From: Mangrovibrevibacter kandeliae
GTDB taxonomy: Bacteria > Pseudomonadota > Alphaproteobacteria > Rhizobiales > Rhizobiaceae
NCBI RefSeq assembly: GCF_024519155.1
Contig: NZ_JANIFJ010000001.1
Span: forward strand, 1,054,001-1,118,000
DNA: 64,000 nt
Direction: 5' to 3'
Shown: positions 25,329 through 34,003 of the stretch, piece by piece
Layout: each line of letters starts with the position of its first letter
Position numbering within the stretch: position 1 is the first letter of the stretch
The notes under the pieces: generated by a model
What the model was told of the DNA's origin: nothing
Database searches by the model: none
The model's input: the letters and a program-made list of their open reading frames with translations, nothing else
Made by a program: the position numbers and the translations under genes

Positions 25329-26222
25329 ATGCCCGAATGTCCGTTTACCTTCCGCGCCTACCGGTCGGCGCTGACGTGCGCCACGCTGGCGGCGCTTCTC
25401 GCCTGTTTTGCGCCGCTTGCGGGCCATGCGGCCGAGCCGAGCCGGATCGTAGCCGTCGGCGGTGCGGTCTCCGAGACGCTGTATGCGATTGGCGCCGATG
25501 ATCGCATCGCCGGCGTGGACTCGACCAGCCTGTATCCGCCGCAAGCTCAGGCGAAGCCGAATGTCGGCTGTATGCGTGCGCTGTCGGCCGAAGGCGTCCT
25601 TGCACTGTCGCCGGATCTCATCCTGATCGAGGATGGGTCGGGTCCGCCCGACGCCCTGGCGCTGATGAAGGCCTCGGGCGTGCCGGTGGTGTCCGTGCCG
25701 AGCGGCCACGGCGCTGAGGAACTCGCCGAGAAGATCGAGACGGTCGCGAAGGCGGTCGGCAAGGACGCGGCCGGCGAGGCGCTGGCCCAGACGGTCGAGG
25801 CGAAGCTCGCCAGGCTGCAGGCCGAACTCGCAAAGCTTCCCGCGCACAAGCGCGTGCTCTTCGTCCTGTCGGTAGTCGACGGTCAGGCGCGGGGCGCCGG
25901 CACCGACACGGCGGCCGATGCGATGATCCGCCTCGCCGGCGGCGACAACGTCCTTGCCGGCGTAAAGGGCTACAAGGCACTGTCCGCCGAGGCCGCGGCG
26001 ACGCTCGCGCCGGACGTGATCGTGATGATGACCGGCGCCGGCCCGCAGCACGATGCCGATCCGTTCGCGGTGCCGGCGCTGAAGGCGACCCCGGCCGGCA
26101 AGGCCGGCGCGCTGATCCGTATGGATGGCGCCTATCTGCTCGGCTTCGGTCCGCGCACGGCGGATGCGGCGCGCGATTTCGCTGCCAAGCTCTACCCGAG
26201 CGCGATCGAACCGGCACCGTGA
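25329..26222 (+). CDS. hmuT: Periplasmic heme-binding protein HmuT
   Basis: The 297-residue protein has a hydrophobic signal (LTCATLAALLACFAPLAGHA) followed by the class III (BtuF-like) binding fold: RIVAVGGAVSETLYAIGADD, GVDSTSLYPPQAQAKPNVG, LSPDLILIEDGSG, LAPDVIVMMTGAG. The conserved Tyr of SLYP is a usual heme ligand. It carries heme from the receptor to the HmuUV pump. The ATG at 25329 has AGGAG 8 bases upstream. It overlaps hmuU by 4 bases. The hmuS gene usual between hemP and hmuT is missing; heme oxygenase at 21803 can replace its role in heme breakdown. Confidence 0.9.
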   Translation: MPECPFTFRAYRSALTCATLAALLACFAPLAGHAAEPSRIVAVGGAVSETLYAIGADDRIAGVDSTSLYPPQAQAKPNVGCMRALSAEGVLALSPDLILIEDGSGPPDALALMKASGVPVVSVPSGHGAEELAEKIETVAKAVGKDAAGEALAQTVEAKLARLQAELAKLPAHKRVLFVLSVVDGQARGAGTDTAADAMIRLAGGDNVLAGVKGYKALSAEAAATLAPDVIVMMTGAGPQHDADPFAVPALKATPAGKAGALIRMDGAYLLGFGPRTADAARDFAAKLYPSAIEPAP

Positions 26223-27304
26223 GCGCCGGCGAAGCGTCGGTGGCGGCGCACCGGCCGGCCGGTGATCGCTCGCTCCAGCAGGCGGTCGCGATCGCGCTGC
26301 TGGCGGCTGCGCTGGTGTTCGTCTGCATCCTGGCGATCGGCGTCGGACCCGCGGCCCTCCCGCCCGGCCGGGTGCTTGCCATCCTCGCCGCCGGGCCGCA
26401 CGGTACCGCCTATCCACTCGGCGACACCGTGATCGTCTGGCAGATCCGCCTGCCGCGCGTCTTGATGGGCGCACTCATCGGCGCGACGCTGGCGCTCGCC
26501 GGTGCGGTGATGCAGGGCCTGTTCCGCAACCCCCTGGCCGATCCGGGGATCGTCGGCGTGTCGTCCGGCGCCGCGCTCGGCGCGGTCGCGATGATCGTCC
26601 TCGGCGGCGGTCCGCTCGCTCCGGTCGCGCTGCTTCTCGGCCCTTATGCGCTGCTCGTCGCCGCCTTCGTTGGCGGCCTTCTCGCCACGCTGGTGCTTTA
26701 CGTCATTGCAACGCGCGGTGGCCTGACATCGGTCGCGACGATGCTGCTCGCCGGCATCGCACTCGGCGCCTTCGCCGCAGCGCTGACGGGGCTGATGATC
26801 TTCGGCAGCACCGACACGCAGCTGCGCGACATCACCTTCTGGAGCCTCGGCGGGCTCGGCGGGCTGACTTGGACGAAGCTGTTCGTCACCGCGCCGGTGA
26901 TGCTCGCCATCCTCGTTGCCGCGCCGGTCCTGGCGCGCGGCCTCGATGCCCTGGTGCTCGGTGAGGCCGAGGCGTTCCATCTCGGCTTCCGGGTCCAGCG
27001 CCTGAAGCGCCTCGCGATCTTCCTCGTCGCGGCGGCGACGGGCGCCGCCGTCGCGGTGTCCGGCAGCATCGGCTTCGTCGGCATCGTCGTGCCGCACCTC
27101 CTGCGCCTCGCCGTCGGCGCCGACCACCGTTTCCTCCTGCCGGCCTCCGCGCTCGGCGGCGGCGTGCTCCTGGTACTCGCCGACATGGGTGCGCGCACGC
27201 TGGTCGCGCCGGCCGAGTTGCCGATCGGCATCATCACCGCAACACTCGGCGCGCCGTTCTTCCTTTGGCTGCTGCTTCAGCGCCGTGCGCTGACGGGAGT
27301 CTAA
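26219..27304 (+). CDS. hmuU: Heme ABC transporter permease HmuU
   Basis: The 361-residue FecCD-type permease has about ten membrane helices. VWQIRLPRVLMGALIGATLA and GAVMQGLFRNPLADPGIVGV are the family landmarks near the N-terminus, with GSIGFVGIVVPHLLRLAVG in the C-terminal half. Two copies form the inner-membrane channel driven by HmuV. It starts at a GTG in the GTGA overlap with hmuT, and hmuV follows after 3 bases, so the three are translated together. The N-terminal 25 residues are a hydrophilic extension. Confidence 0.92.
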   Translation: MSAGEASVAAHRPAGDRSLQQAVAIALLAAALVFVCILAIGVGPAALPPGRVLAILAAGPHGTAYPLGDTVIVWQIRLPRVLMGALIGATLALAGAVMQGLFRNPLADPGIVGVSSGAALGAVAMIVLGGGPLAPVALLLGPYALLVAAFVGGLLATLVLYVIATRGGLTSVATMLLAGIALGAFAAALTGLMIFGSTDTQLRDITFWSLGGLGGLTWTKLFVTAPVMLAILVAAPVLARGLDALVLGEAEAFHLGFRVQRLKRLAIFLVAAATGAAVAVSGSIGFVGIVVPHLLRLAVGADHRFLLPASALGGGVLLVLADMGARTLVAPAELPIGIITATLGAPFFLWLLLQRRALTGV

Positions 27305-27307
27305 GCC

Positions 27308-28114
27308 ATGCTGCTGACCCTCGACGACGTCTGCGTGCGCGCCGATGGGCAACAGATCCTCGGCCCGGTCTCCATCGCGCTCCAGCCGCGCACGCTCACC
27401 GCCGTAGTCGGGCCGAACGGTGCCGGCAAATCGACGCTGGTGAAGGCGATGAGCGGCGAGATCCACCCGGCGGCGGGCCGGGTGCGCCTCGACGGCGACG
27501 ACGTGGCCACCCTGGCGCCGGCGATCCTCGCCACCCGCCGGGCGGTGCTGCCGCAGGCGAGCGCCATCGCCTTTCCCTTCACCGTCTTCGAGATCGTGCA
27601 GCTCGGACTGCGCCAACGCGGCGGCCTCGACGCCAGCGCGCGGCGGCGGATCGTGGCGGAGGCGCTCGCGATCGTCGACCTCGCCCGCTTCGGCGACCGG
27701 CTGTATCCGAGCCTGTCCGGCGGCGAGCAACAGCGCACGCAGCTCGCCCGCGTGCTCTGCCAGATCGGCGCCCCGGTCGAGACCGGCCGCGCCAAGCTCC
27801 TGATCCTCGACGAGCCGACCGCGAGCCTCGACGTGCGCCACCAGGTCGACGTGCTCGCCGTCGCCCGGCGCTTCGCCGATGCGGGCGGCGCGGTGGTCGC
27901 GGTGCTGCATGACCTGAACCTCGCGGCAGGCTTTGCCGATCGGGTTCTTCTAATGCAGTCGGGCAGGATCGTCGCCGACGAGGCGCCGGAACCGCTACTC
28001 GCGGGGGGGCAACTCGCCGACGTGTTCGGCATCCGGATGGTGGTACTGCGACCGGCTGGTTGGTTGCGCTCGGCGGTGCTGCCCGACTTCCCTTCGCTTG
28101 CGCTGTCGGGGTAG
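27308..28114 (+). CDS. hmuV: Heme ABC transporter ATP-binding protein HmuV
   Basis: The 268-residue ATPase has Walker A GPNGAGKST (about residues 38-46), the Q-loop region RRAVLPQASAIAFPFTVFEI, signature LSGGEQQRTQLARVL, Walker B LLILDEPTASLD and H-loop VLHDLNLA. PQxSxxxFPFTV and the QI(G)AP..T insert before Walker B are typical of HmuV. It drives heme import with HmuU at the inner membrane. It is the last gene of the hemP-hmuTUV operon; IS66 debris begins about 20 bases after its stop. Confidence 0.93.
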   Translation: MLLTLDDVCVRADGQQILGPVSIALQPRTLTAVVGPNGAGKSTLVKAMSGEIHPAAGRVRLDGDDVATLAPAILATRRAVLPQASAIAFPFTVFEIVQLGLRQRGGLDASARRRIVAEALAIVDLARFGDRLYPSLSGGEQQRTQLARVLCQIGAPVETGRAKLLILDEPTASLDVRHQVDVLAVARRFADAGGAVVAVLHDLNLAAGFADRVLLMQSGRIVADEAPEPLLAGGQLADVFGIRMVVLRPAGWLRSAVLPDFPSLALSG

Positions 28115-28136
28115 GCGCCCATCGTCTCTTGCACCA

Positions 28137-28224
28137 GGGGTCGCCAACCCCTCGGCACCTTTGCGGAAGTCGACCGGCTTGATGGCCACCATCACCCGGA
28201 CTGCACCCGTCGGACCGATCAGAC
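28137..28224 (-). pseudogene. N-terminal fragment of IS66 TnpB
   Basis: The reading IGPTGAVRVMVAIKPVDFRK followed by GAEGLA is the start of the IS66 second ORF (TnpB). Similarity ends after about 29 codons, where the frame passes into DNA next to hmuV. Its start overlaps the tnpA stop, as in intact IS66 elements. It is a deletion remnant. Confidence 0.75.
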
Positions 28225-28653
28225 GCCGGCCTTCAGGGCTTTGCTTGCCGCCGCGATCGACTTCGGGCTCGCATCGGGTCCGATGCGGACGACGACACCG
28301 CCGAGTTCCAGTTCGATCCCGCCGCTCGCTCGAGGCGCAGCCCACTTGCGGCGCGGCGGCATCGGCTGATCTCGCGGCACGGCCGCGGAGGGAGGCTCGA
28401 CGATGACGGGGACAAAAGCCGATGATGCCGCCAAGCCCGCATCGACCTCCCGGCGCGCCTCACGCCGCCATCCAAAAACCTGTTGCGGTAACAGCCCGTG
28501 GCGACGGGCCACCTCCGAAACCGCCACGCCCGGAACCAACGTCTCTTCCAGGATCCGCGCTTTGTCGTCAGCAGACCACCGGCGGCGTCCCCCGGCGCCG
28601 TTGATCACCTCGATCCGGCGCATCGGCTTATGCGAAATGTCAAAACCAGGCAC
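28219..28653 (-). CDS. tnpA: IS66-family TnpA (transposase accessory protein)
   Basis: A basic helix-turn-helix protein: RRIEVINGAGGRRRWSADDK, ARILEETLVPGVAVSEVARR, HGLLPQQVFGWRREARRE. This is the standard N-terminal half of IS66 first ORFs, a Tn3/IS3-like DNA-binding segment. The C-terminal GGIELELGGVVVRIGPDAS is also characteristic. Length is 144 residues from GTG at 28653 or 134 from ATG at 28623; the ATG lies closer to the conserved start. It looks intact, but its partners TnpB and TnpC are lost, so it cannot move on its own. Confidence 0.85.
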   Translation of the reverse strand: MPGFDISHKPMRRIEVINGAGGRRRWSADDKARILEETLVPGVAVSEVARRHGLLPQQVFGWRREARREVDAGLAASSAFVPVIVEPPSAAVPRDQPMPPRRKWAAPRASGGIELELGGVVVRIGPDASPKSIAAASKALKAGV

Positions 28654-28977
28654 AGAACGATCCTCTTCTGAATCGTCAGACTCGCCCGTCTGGCCAAAAC
28701 ACGAAAGGTGGGGCCGGCGTGACGGTTACGAGCTGTCTCTAGAAGCCCAATCTCAAGAGTAGGGGCGACGCCTGAGGCAGCGAGGGGCGGGGCTACCGAC
28801 CACAATCGGGAAGTATGTAAAGACAACGTTATGTAATCGTAAATGCACCGCGAGTACGTCAATATGATTTGCTTACTTTTTGGCCGCTTACGGATTTTCG
28901 ATATTTTAATAGGTAGATCGTAGCCTGTTGTAAGGCAAGGGTGTGTCGCCGTGAACTGAAGGCGGAGAGTATCAATC

Positions 28978-30681
28978 ATGTTCATGTCTAGTGGCGATCT
29001 TATTCTGGCAGCTCTCGATCGCTCGATGGCACGCATTGACTTTGATCTCAGCGGTAAGATCCTCGATGCGAATGTGAATTTCTGCGAGTTGATGGGGTAT
29101 GCCGCTGCTGAAATCGTAGGCCAGCATCACCGCATTTTCGTGGAAGCGGAATATGCTGCTTCCTCCGATTACGACGCCTTTTGGAAGCAGTTGCGCGAGG
29201 GAAAGTTCATCTCCAGCGAATTTAAGCGGATCGGTAAGGGAGCGAGCGAGGTCTTTATTCGCGGCTCCTATAATCCAATCCGGGACCGTCGCGGTAAAGT
29301 CATCAAGATCGTGAAGTTTGCGAACGACATAACCAAACTGACCCAAACATCCCTTGAGCATAACGCGAAGCTTGATGCTATCAACCGTGCGCAAGCCAGC
29401 ATCGAGTTCAGTGTAACGGGTGAGGTAATAACAGCTAATTCGAACTTTCTCAGCGCCATGGGATATCGGCTTGAGGAGATCGTGGGGCGGCAGCATCGCA
29501 TGTTCGTCGATCCCGCCTATGCGGAATCAGCAGACTACGCGGCATTCTGGGATAAGCTTCGGAAGGGCGGTCTCGTTGCGGATGAGTTCAAGAGGATCGG
29601 GAAAGGTGGTCGCGAAGTCTATATTCAGGCTTCCTATAATCCGGTGTTTGGGCCGGGTGGAGATGTCATTAAGGTAGTCAAATACGCGACCGATGTTACT
29701 GGACGTGTGCAGGCCGTTGCAGAAATTAACGAGGCTCTCGGCCGCCTTGCCGATGGCGATCTTCAGCAGCGTATAGAGCACGAATTTATCCCGTCGCTGG
29801 ACTCTCTGCGGCTCAATTTCAACAACTCGATGGATCGTCTGCAAGAGGCCATGCAGTCGGTGGGCGAGAATGCCCGAGGAATAGCCAGCGGATCGGAGCA
29901 GATCCGTATGGCGGCGGACGACCTTGCGAAGCGCACTGAGCAGCAGGCAGCGGCACTGGAAGAGACTTCCGGGGCTTTCTCCGAGCTGACCCGCGGGCTA
30001 AAATCGGCGGCACAGCAGGCTGAGGAGGCGGGTCAACTCGTTGCCAGGACGAAGTCCGGCGCCGAGCGGTCGGGCGTGACAGTCAGCCGTGCGGTGGATG
30101 CCATGAGCCAGATCGAGAAATCCTCGGATGCGATCGGCAAGATCATCGGGGTCATTGACGAAATCGCGTTTCAAACGAACCTCCTCGCCCTGAACGCGGG
30201 CGTTGAAGCGGCGCGCGCGGGCGAGGCCGGCAAGGGTTTCGCCGTAGTGGCGCAGGAGGTTCGTGGCTTGGCTCAGCGCTCTGCCGAAGCTGCAAAAGAA
30301 ATCAAGGAGCTTATTTCGAAGTCGCGACAGCAGGTCGAAGCGGGAGTTGATCTGGTCAATGAAGCCGGGCGCACCCTGCAGGAGATCGTTTCGGAAGTCA
30401 TCGAAATAGATCGCAACGTTCGCTTTATCGTGCAGAGCGCGCGGAATCAGTCGACAGGACTAGATGAAATCAACATTGCGATTGGCACCCTTAATACGGC
30501 GACGCAGCAGAATGCTGCGATGGTAGAGGAATCGACTGCGGCAAGCGCTGAACTCGCAGGCGAATCGTCGAGGTTGTCCGCAATGCTGAGCAACTTTAAG
30601 ACAGGTAAACCGTCGACTTCGCGCGCCGTTAATCAACCGCACGATCTGCGCAAGAAGCTCGTTGCGTCGTTTAGCCGCTGA
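28978..30681 (+). CDS. Soluble chemotaxis receptor with two PAS domains
   Basis: The 567-residue receptor has no membrane helix. Two similar PAS domains (about 12-118 and 134-240), each with the FKRIGKGxxEVxIxxSYNP repeat, precede the methyl-accepting domain with core [21 protein letters not shown]. This layout is that of cytosolic energy or redox taxis receptors such as the BdlA/Aer2-like class. The two PAS units look like an internal duplication. It lacks the GWEEF tail of the receptor at 19407 and ends in [11 protein letters not shown], so it needs another receptor for efficient methylation. Upstream sequence is AT-rich (TATTTTAATAGG near 28900), and codon use is less GC-biased than in the neighbouring operons. 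Confidence 0.92.
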   Translation: MFMSSGDLILAALDRSMARIDFDLSGKILDANVNFCELMGYAAAEIVGQHHRIFVEAEYAASSDYDAFWKQLREGKFISSEFKRIGKGASEVFIRGSYNPIRDRRGKVIKIVKFANDITKLTQTSLEHNAKLDAINRAQASIEFSVTGEVITANSNFLSAMGYRLEEIVGRQHRMFVDPAYAESADYAAFWDKLRKGGLVADEFKRIGKGGREVYIQASYNPVFGPGGDVIKVVKYATDVTGRVQAVAEINEALGRLADGDLQQRIEHEFIPSLDSLRLNFNNSMDRLQEAMQSVGENARGIASGSEQIRMAADDLAKRTEQQAAALEETSGAFSELTRGLKSAAQQAEEAGQLVARTKSGAERSGVTVSRAVDAMSQIEKSSDAIGKIIGVIDEIAFQTNLLALNAGVEAARAGEAGKGFAVVAQEVRGLAQRSAEAAKEIKELISKSRQQVEAGVDLVNEAGRTLQEIVSEVIEIDRNVRFIVQSARNQSTGLDEINIAIGTLNTATQQNAAMVEESTAASAELAGESSRLSAMLSNFKTGKPSTSRAVNQPHDLRKKLVASFSR

Positions 30682-30769
30682 GAGGTCACTGCATCGGGCC
30701 TTCGGGGCTTGCTCCAAGGCCGCAGCTGCGACGTGTCGGATTTACCGCCACAATCGGCGTCGGCGCGAA

Positions 30770-30990
30770 GCCAATGACTGAGCGCCGGAGGTGTTTGCGG
30801 TGAATCGTCTTGGCGAAGTCCGCAAAGGTCAGGTAGTCGAGCGAGAAGTGCGGCCGTCGACTCTAGAAGTCCTGGATTTCAAGCGGCAAGCAGATTACGC
30901 GCATGCTCGAGGCCGAGAAACGGCTCTAGTTCACCAGCTCGGCCCGCATTTGGCTATTGAAGGTTCGACGAAGCCGTTCTGCATCGCCCT
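30770..30990 (-). pseudogene. Fossil of an IS3-family transposase C-terminus
   Basis: Read leftward, MQNGFVE, then FNSQMRAELVN followed by a stop, and near the end PHFSLDYLTFADFAKTI reproduce the last part of an IS3 OrfB integrase domain in more than one frame with stops. The DDE glutamate region (NGFVE) is still visible. Nothing remains of the rest of the element. The remaining bases to 31196 hold no gene I can support. Confidence 0.65.
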
Positions 30991-31196
30991 GCCGGGAGGG
31001 GGCCGCAGTCGGAAGTAGCTCGCGGCAGGCTCCAGCCGGTCCGTCCCCGGAATGACGCGGGCGCCGGACAGCGAGGTATCCGCAATCAGCGCCAAGCTAG
31101 GCTGGTGCAAGCTAAGGGTCGACTCTCTTACGAATTCAGGTTTATTCGAGGCGGCGAGGCTCTCTCGTGAGCGCGACAGGCCCTTAGAGGTGCGAG

Positions 31197-32252
31197 ATGA
31201 TCGAGAACACCGCCTCCCAGGAGGTCGGATGCCAAGCGGCCATGGTGAGCGCTCCGGTAGAAGGCGGATGGGCGTCTGAAGCAAACGCGTGGCTAGCTGC
31301 CGTCGTTGACAACTCGGACGATGCGATCGTCACCAAGACATTGGATGGCGTCATCACGACATGGAACCCTGGCGCTGAGCGCCTCTTCGGGTATGCCCAG
31401 GATGAGGCAGTTGGGCGCCCGATAACTATGCTAATTCCAGAGGACCGCTTGTCCGAAGAGGACGACATCCTAAGGAGGGTACGCGCTGGGGATCGGGTGG
31501 ACCACTTCGAGACCGTGCGCCGCCGGAAGAACGGGGAGTTGGTGGAAATTTCCGTCACAGTCTCTCCGGTACGCGATCGGAATGGCGCGATCCTCGGTGC
31601 GTCCAAAATCGCGCGCGACATAACTGAGCAGAAGCGCGCTGTCGCGAGACAGGAAATTTTGCTGCGTGAAATGAACCATCGCGTCAGCAACTTATTTAGC
31701 CTTATGGGAGGCTTAGTTACACTTAGCGCAAAGTCCGCAATTAGTGTAACCGATCTTGCGGAAGATCTTCGATCACGCATCCACGCTCTATCAAGGGCTC
31801 ACAAACTTACAACGCCTGACGTTTCCGGTCTTACCGGAGTAGATCGTCCAACGGATGTCGCTACATTATTGAAGGCAATAATTGAGCCCTATGTGAAAAA
31901 TGAGTGCTCCCATAGGATAATATCGTTATCCGACACGGATATTGCCGGAAAAGCGCTTATGTCAATGGCTCTGCTACTCAACGAATTGGCGACAAATTCT
32001 GTCAAGTATGGAGCGCTGTCCGGCTCTGGTGGGAATTTGACGGTGGAACTGCAAAGCACTGGCGAAAGCCTTCTTATGCTTTGGTTGGAATCGAAGGTAC
32101 CGTCGCCACCGAAGCATGTTGAACGAGAGGGCTTCGGCTCGGTGCTTCAGCTCGCAACGGTCAGTGACCTTGGCGGACACTTGGAACGCCGATTCACCGC
32201 CGACGGCGTCATAATCAAGCTGGAGGTCCCATTGCAGGGCCGGGCCGGTTGA
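31197..32252 (+). CDS. PAS-HWE histidine kinase
   Basis: The 351-residue cytosolic kinase begins with a PAS domain (about 28-145: VVDNSDDAIVTKTLDGVITT, PGAERLFGYAQDEAVGRPIT, ending IARDITEQKRA). The HWE dimerisation helix follows, with phospho-acceptor His in LLREMNHRVSNLF, then the N-box LLLNELATNSVKYGALS and WLE of the HWE type. This family is common in Rhizobiales, often in light, redox or general stress signalling. No response regulator or anti-sigma gene lies beside it, so its partner is elsewhere. The PAS has no NCRFL motif, so it is not a flavin-binding LOV domain. The C-terminal G-boxes are short, as usual for HWE kinases. Confidence 0.9.
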   Translation: MIENTASQEVGCQAAMVSAPVEGGWASEANAWLAAVVDNSDDAIVTKTLDGVITTWNPGAERLFGYAQDEAVGRPITMLIPEDRLSEEDDILRRVRAGDRVDHFETVRRRKNGELVEISVTVSPVRDRNGAILGASKIARDITEQKRAVARQEILLREMNHRVSNLFSLMGGLVTLSAKSAISVTDLAEDLRSRIHALSRAHKLTTPDVSGLTGVDRPTDVATLLKAIIEPYVKNECSHRIISLSDTDIAGKALMSMALLLNELATNSVKYGALSGSGGNLTVELQSTGESLLMLWLESKVPSPPKHVEREGFGSVLQLATVSDLGGHLERRFTADGVIIKLEVPLQGRAG

Positions 32253-33247
32253 AGCTATTTCCGCTGGGGTTGGAAATGCATTGACGCTCGAAAGTGCCGT
32301 CCTCACGTTCCTTCAACTTTCGAACCAGCTGCGGTAGTGGCCGCGTTCGACGAAATTGGGTTGCATCTGGTCCGGGGTGAGCGAGAGGTTGTTGCCTTGA
32401 CCACTGAGCCCAACCGCGCCCGTCTCCTGCGCGCAATCCTTTCGGTCGGCGGCGCGGCAGGGGCCGTAGTCCATCACTGGTAAAACGCAGCTTCCTTTCA
32501 AGTCCCTTATGCAACGGCTGCAGCTTCGCTCGGCGCGAATCCTGCCCGCGGCTAAGGAGGGACGGGTGTAGTCGGAACCGGCCCGGCGATGGGCGAGCGC
32601 AGAGCCTTCAGTTGCCTCAACCGCTGGCCGCCGCGCATCACCAGAAGCCGTTCGCACATGTGGTCGATCACTGCGAGGTTGTGGCTGACGAGTATGGAGG
32701 TGAGGGCTCACTCCTCCCGTAGACACGCCAGCAGGTGGAGGACCTCCGTCTGCTGCAGCCGCGAGCCGACGCGTGTCGCTGGTCAGCGACCCCCGCAAGT
32801 CGCGGCCGGGCGGTGCCCCGGCCGAAGGGGAGATGGCCGCTCGAGTCGACGACGGTGTACAGAAGCTTGGATAACAGGGTGAGGGCTATGAAGGCGACGC
32901 TGATGACGGTGGTGCCGCCCGGGCTGCGTTAAGGTCGAGAAAGCACTGCCTGAGTAATAGCTCATGCAGCCAGACGACGCGCCGCTCCGGCGCGCCCTCG
33001 ACCCCTGCCGCCGCGACGAACCCTGAGCCAACTGCGACTTCGTCCACTGGACGGCGCCAAAACCGAGTGTCTTCACGCAACCTGTATCACCGGCGCTCGC
33101 GGCGTCACCTGCCTCACTATCGACAAAGCGCGGTGAATGCCTAATCTTTCGCCTTATTACTTTTTTGTGCAGGGTGGATTGACGGGGAGCGCGAGGGTCT
33201 GTCAGTCTCGCCAAATGGAACTCGGTATCCGATAACGGAACAACCGC
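32253..33247. other. Decayed region between HWE kinase and IclR, with gene fossils
   Basis: Nearly 1 kb has no intact gene. On the reverse strand, 32330-32480 reads NLSLTPDQMQPNFVERGHYR before a stop, which looks like a real protein's C-terminus I cannot name. ABC-transporter fossils lie at 32588-32930. A 64-codon reverse frame at 32886-33080 is unrecognised. The last 100 bases, which are AT-rich near 33150, hold the iclR promoter. Confidence 0.6.
32588..32930 (-). pseudogene. Fossils of a peptide/nickel-type ABC importer (permease end and ATPase end)
   Basis: Leftward from about 32930, VISVAFIALTLLSKLLYTVVD is the last membrane helix and tail of a DppB-like permease (compare LIVDTAYGLINPKVRY in the intact copy at 39624). 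From 32760, LQQTEVLHLLACLREE, a TGA, then SILVSHNLAVIDHMCERLLVMR is the segment after Walker B in a DppD/F ATPase, including the H-loop His. Order and strand fit an operon collapsed by deletions. Confidence 0.7.
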
Positions 33248-34003
33248 ATGTCGATCCTGCAAAATGCTGCCAATGTCCTGCGCTGCTTCGGCACCGGTTG
33301 TGTCGACTTGACGGTGACCGGCATCTCGGAGCGTCTTGACCTGCCAAAAGCATCAGCCTCGCGACTGCTGCGGGCGATGCAGGAGGCCGGGATGCTCGAG
33401 ACCATCGCCGGCACACGCCGCTACCGGCCGGGGCGGACGATGCTCGACCTCGCGGCGGCCTTTCGGCGCTCATCCGGGATCATCGGCCTGGCGAGCGCGG
33501 CGGTTTTTCGGGTCAGTCGCGAATTCGGGCACACGGGATACGTCTCGATTCTCGACGGTCGCGAGGTCACCGCGGTCGCCGACTTCGAGGGCACCAACGC
33601 TCTCCGGGTGGTGTCGACGATCGGGCGGCGCCACGCCGCGCACCAGACTGCAACGGGGCGAACGCTTCTGGCCCGACTCTCCGTCGAGCAGCTTGCGGCG
33701 CTTTATCCGGAGGTGGACGCGCCGCCGGCGCTACGGCGCGAACTCGCGGCCGTCCGGTCTCAGGGTTATGCGCTGTCGCACCAGGAGGCGGCGGCCGGCG
33801 TCGACGGGATCGCCGTCGCGGTGGCTGATCCGATGACCGAAGAGGCCGTCAGCCTCTGTATCGTCTATCCGCACTCGCCCGTCAGCGAGAAGGAGCGCGA
33901 CGCGATGATCGCCGCGCTCGCCAGAGGGGCCGCGCAGATCGCCGACGCGGTTGGTGACGAGGCCTTCCAGCCGCCGAAGCTAATTAACAAGGTGCTGACA
34001 TGA
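33248..34003 (+). CDS. IclR-family transcriptional regulator
   Basis: The 251-residue protein has an N-terminal winged helix (about 5-65: LTVTGISERLDLPKASASRL, then LRAMQEAGMLE and RRYRPGRTMLDLA) and a C-terminal ligand-binding GAF-like domain (about 80-245, with TATGRTLLARLS and GVDGIAVAVADP). IclR proteins usually sense a pathway metabolite and control the adjacent operon. Its stop overlaps the ATG of the HyuA-HyuB gene, so it is co-transcribed with the genes it probably controls, which run on to the importer ending at 43375. Confidence 0.9.
   Translation: MSILQNAANVLRCFGTGCVDLTVTGISERLDLPKASASRLLRAMQEAGMLETIAGTRRYRPGRTMLDLAAAFRRSSGIIGLASAAVFRVSREFGHTGYVSILDGREVTAVADFEGTNALRVVSTIGRRHAAHQTATGRTLLARLSVEQLAALYPEVDAPPALRRELAAVRSQGYALSHQEAAAGVDGIAVAVADPMTEEAVSLCIVYPHSPVSEKERDAMIAALARGAAQIADAVGDEAFQPPKLINKVLT

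Larger units (their letters stand above)
28137..28729 (-). mobile_element. Truncated IS66-family element
   Basis: It contains a complete-looking first ORF (TnpA-like) and only the first codons of tnpB; the rest of tnpB and the transposase gene tnpC are missing. The right boundary is probably the GTAACCGTCACGCCGG motif read leftward from 28729, since IS66 ends often start with GTAA. The left boundary is where tnpB similarity stops, near 28137, directly after hmuV. The 250 bases from 28730 to the next gene are AT-rich and hold its promoter but no gene. Confidence 0.65.

Noticed and set aside
26192-27910. Reverse open frame of 572 codons
   Set aside because: Antisense to hmuU and hmuV; Glu/Arg/His-rich shadow without protein-family features.
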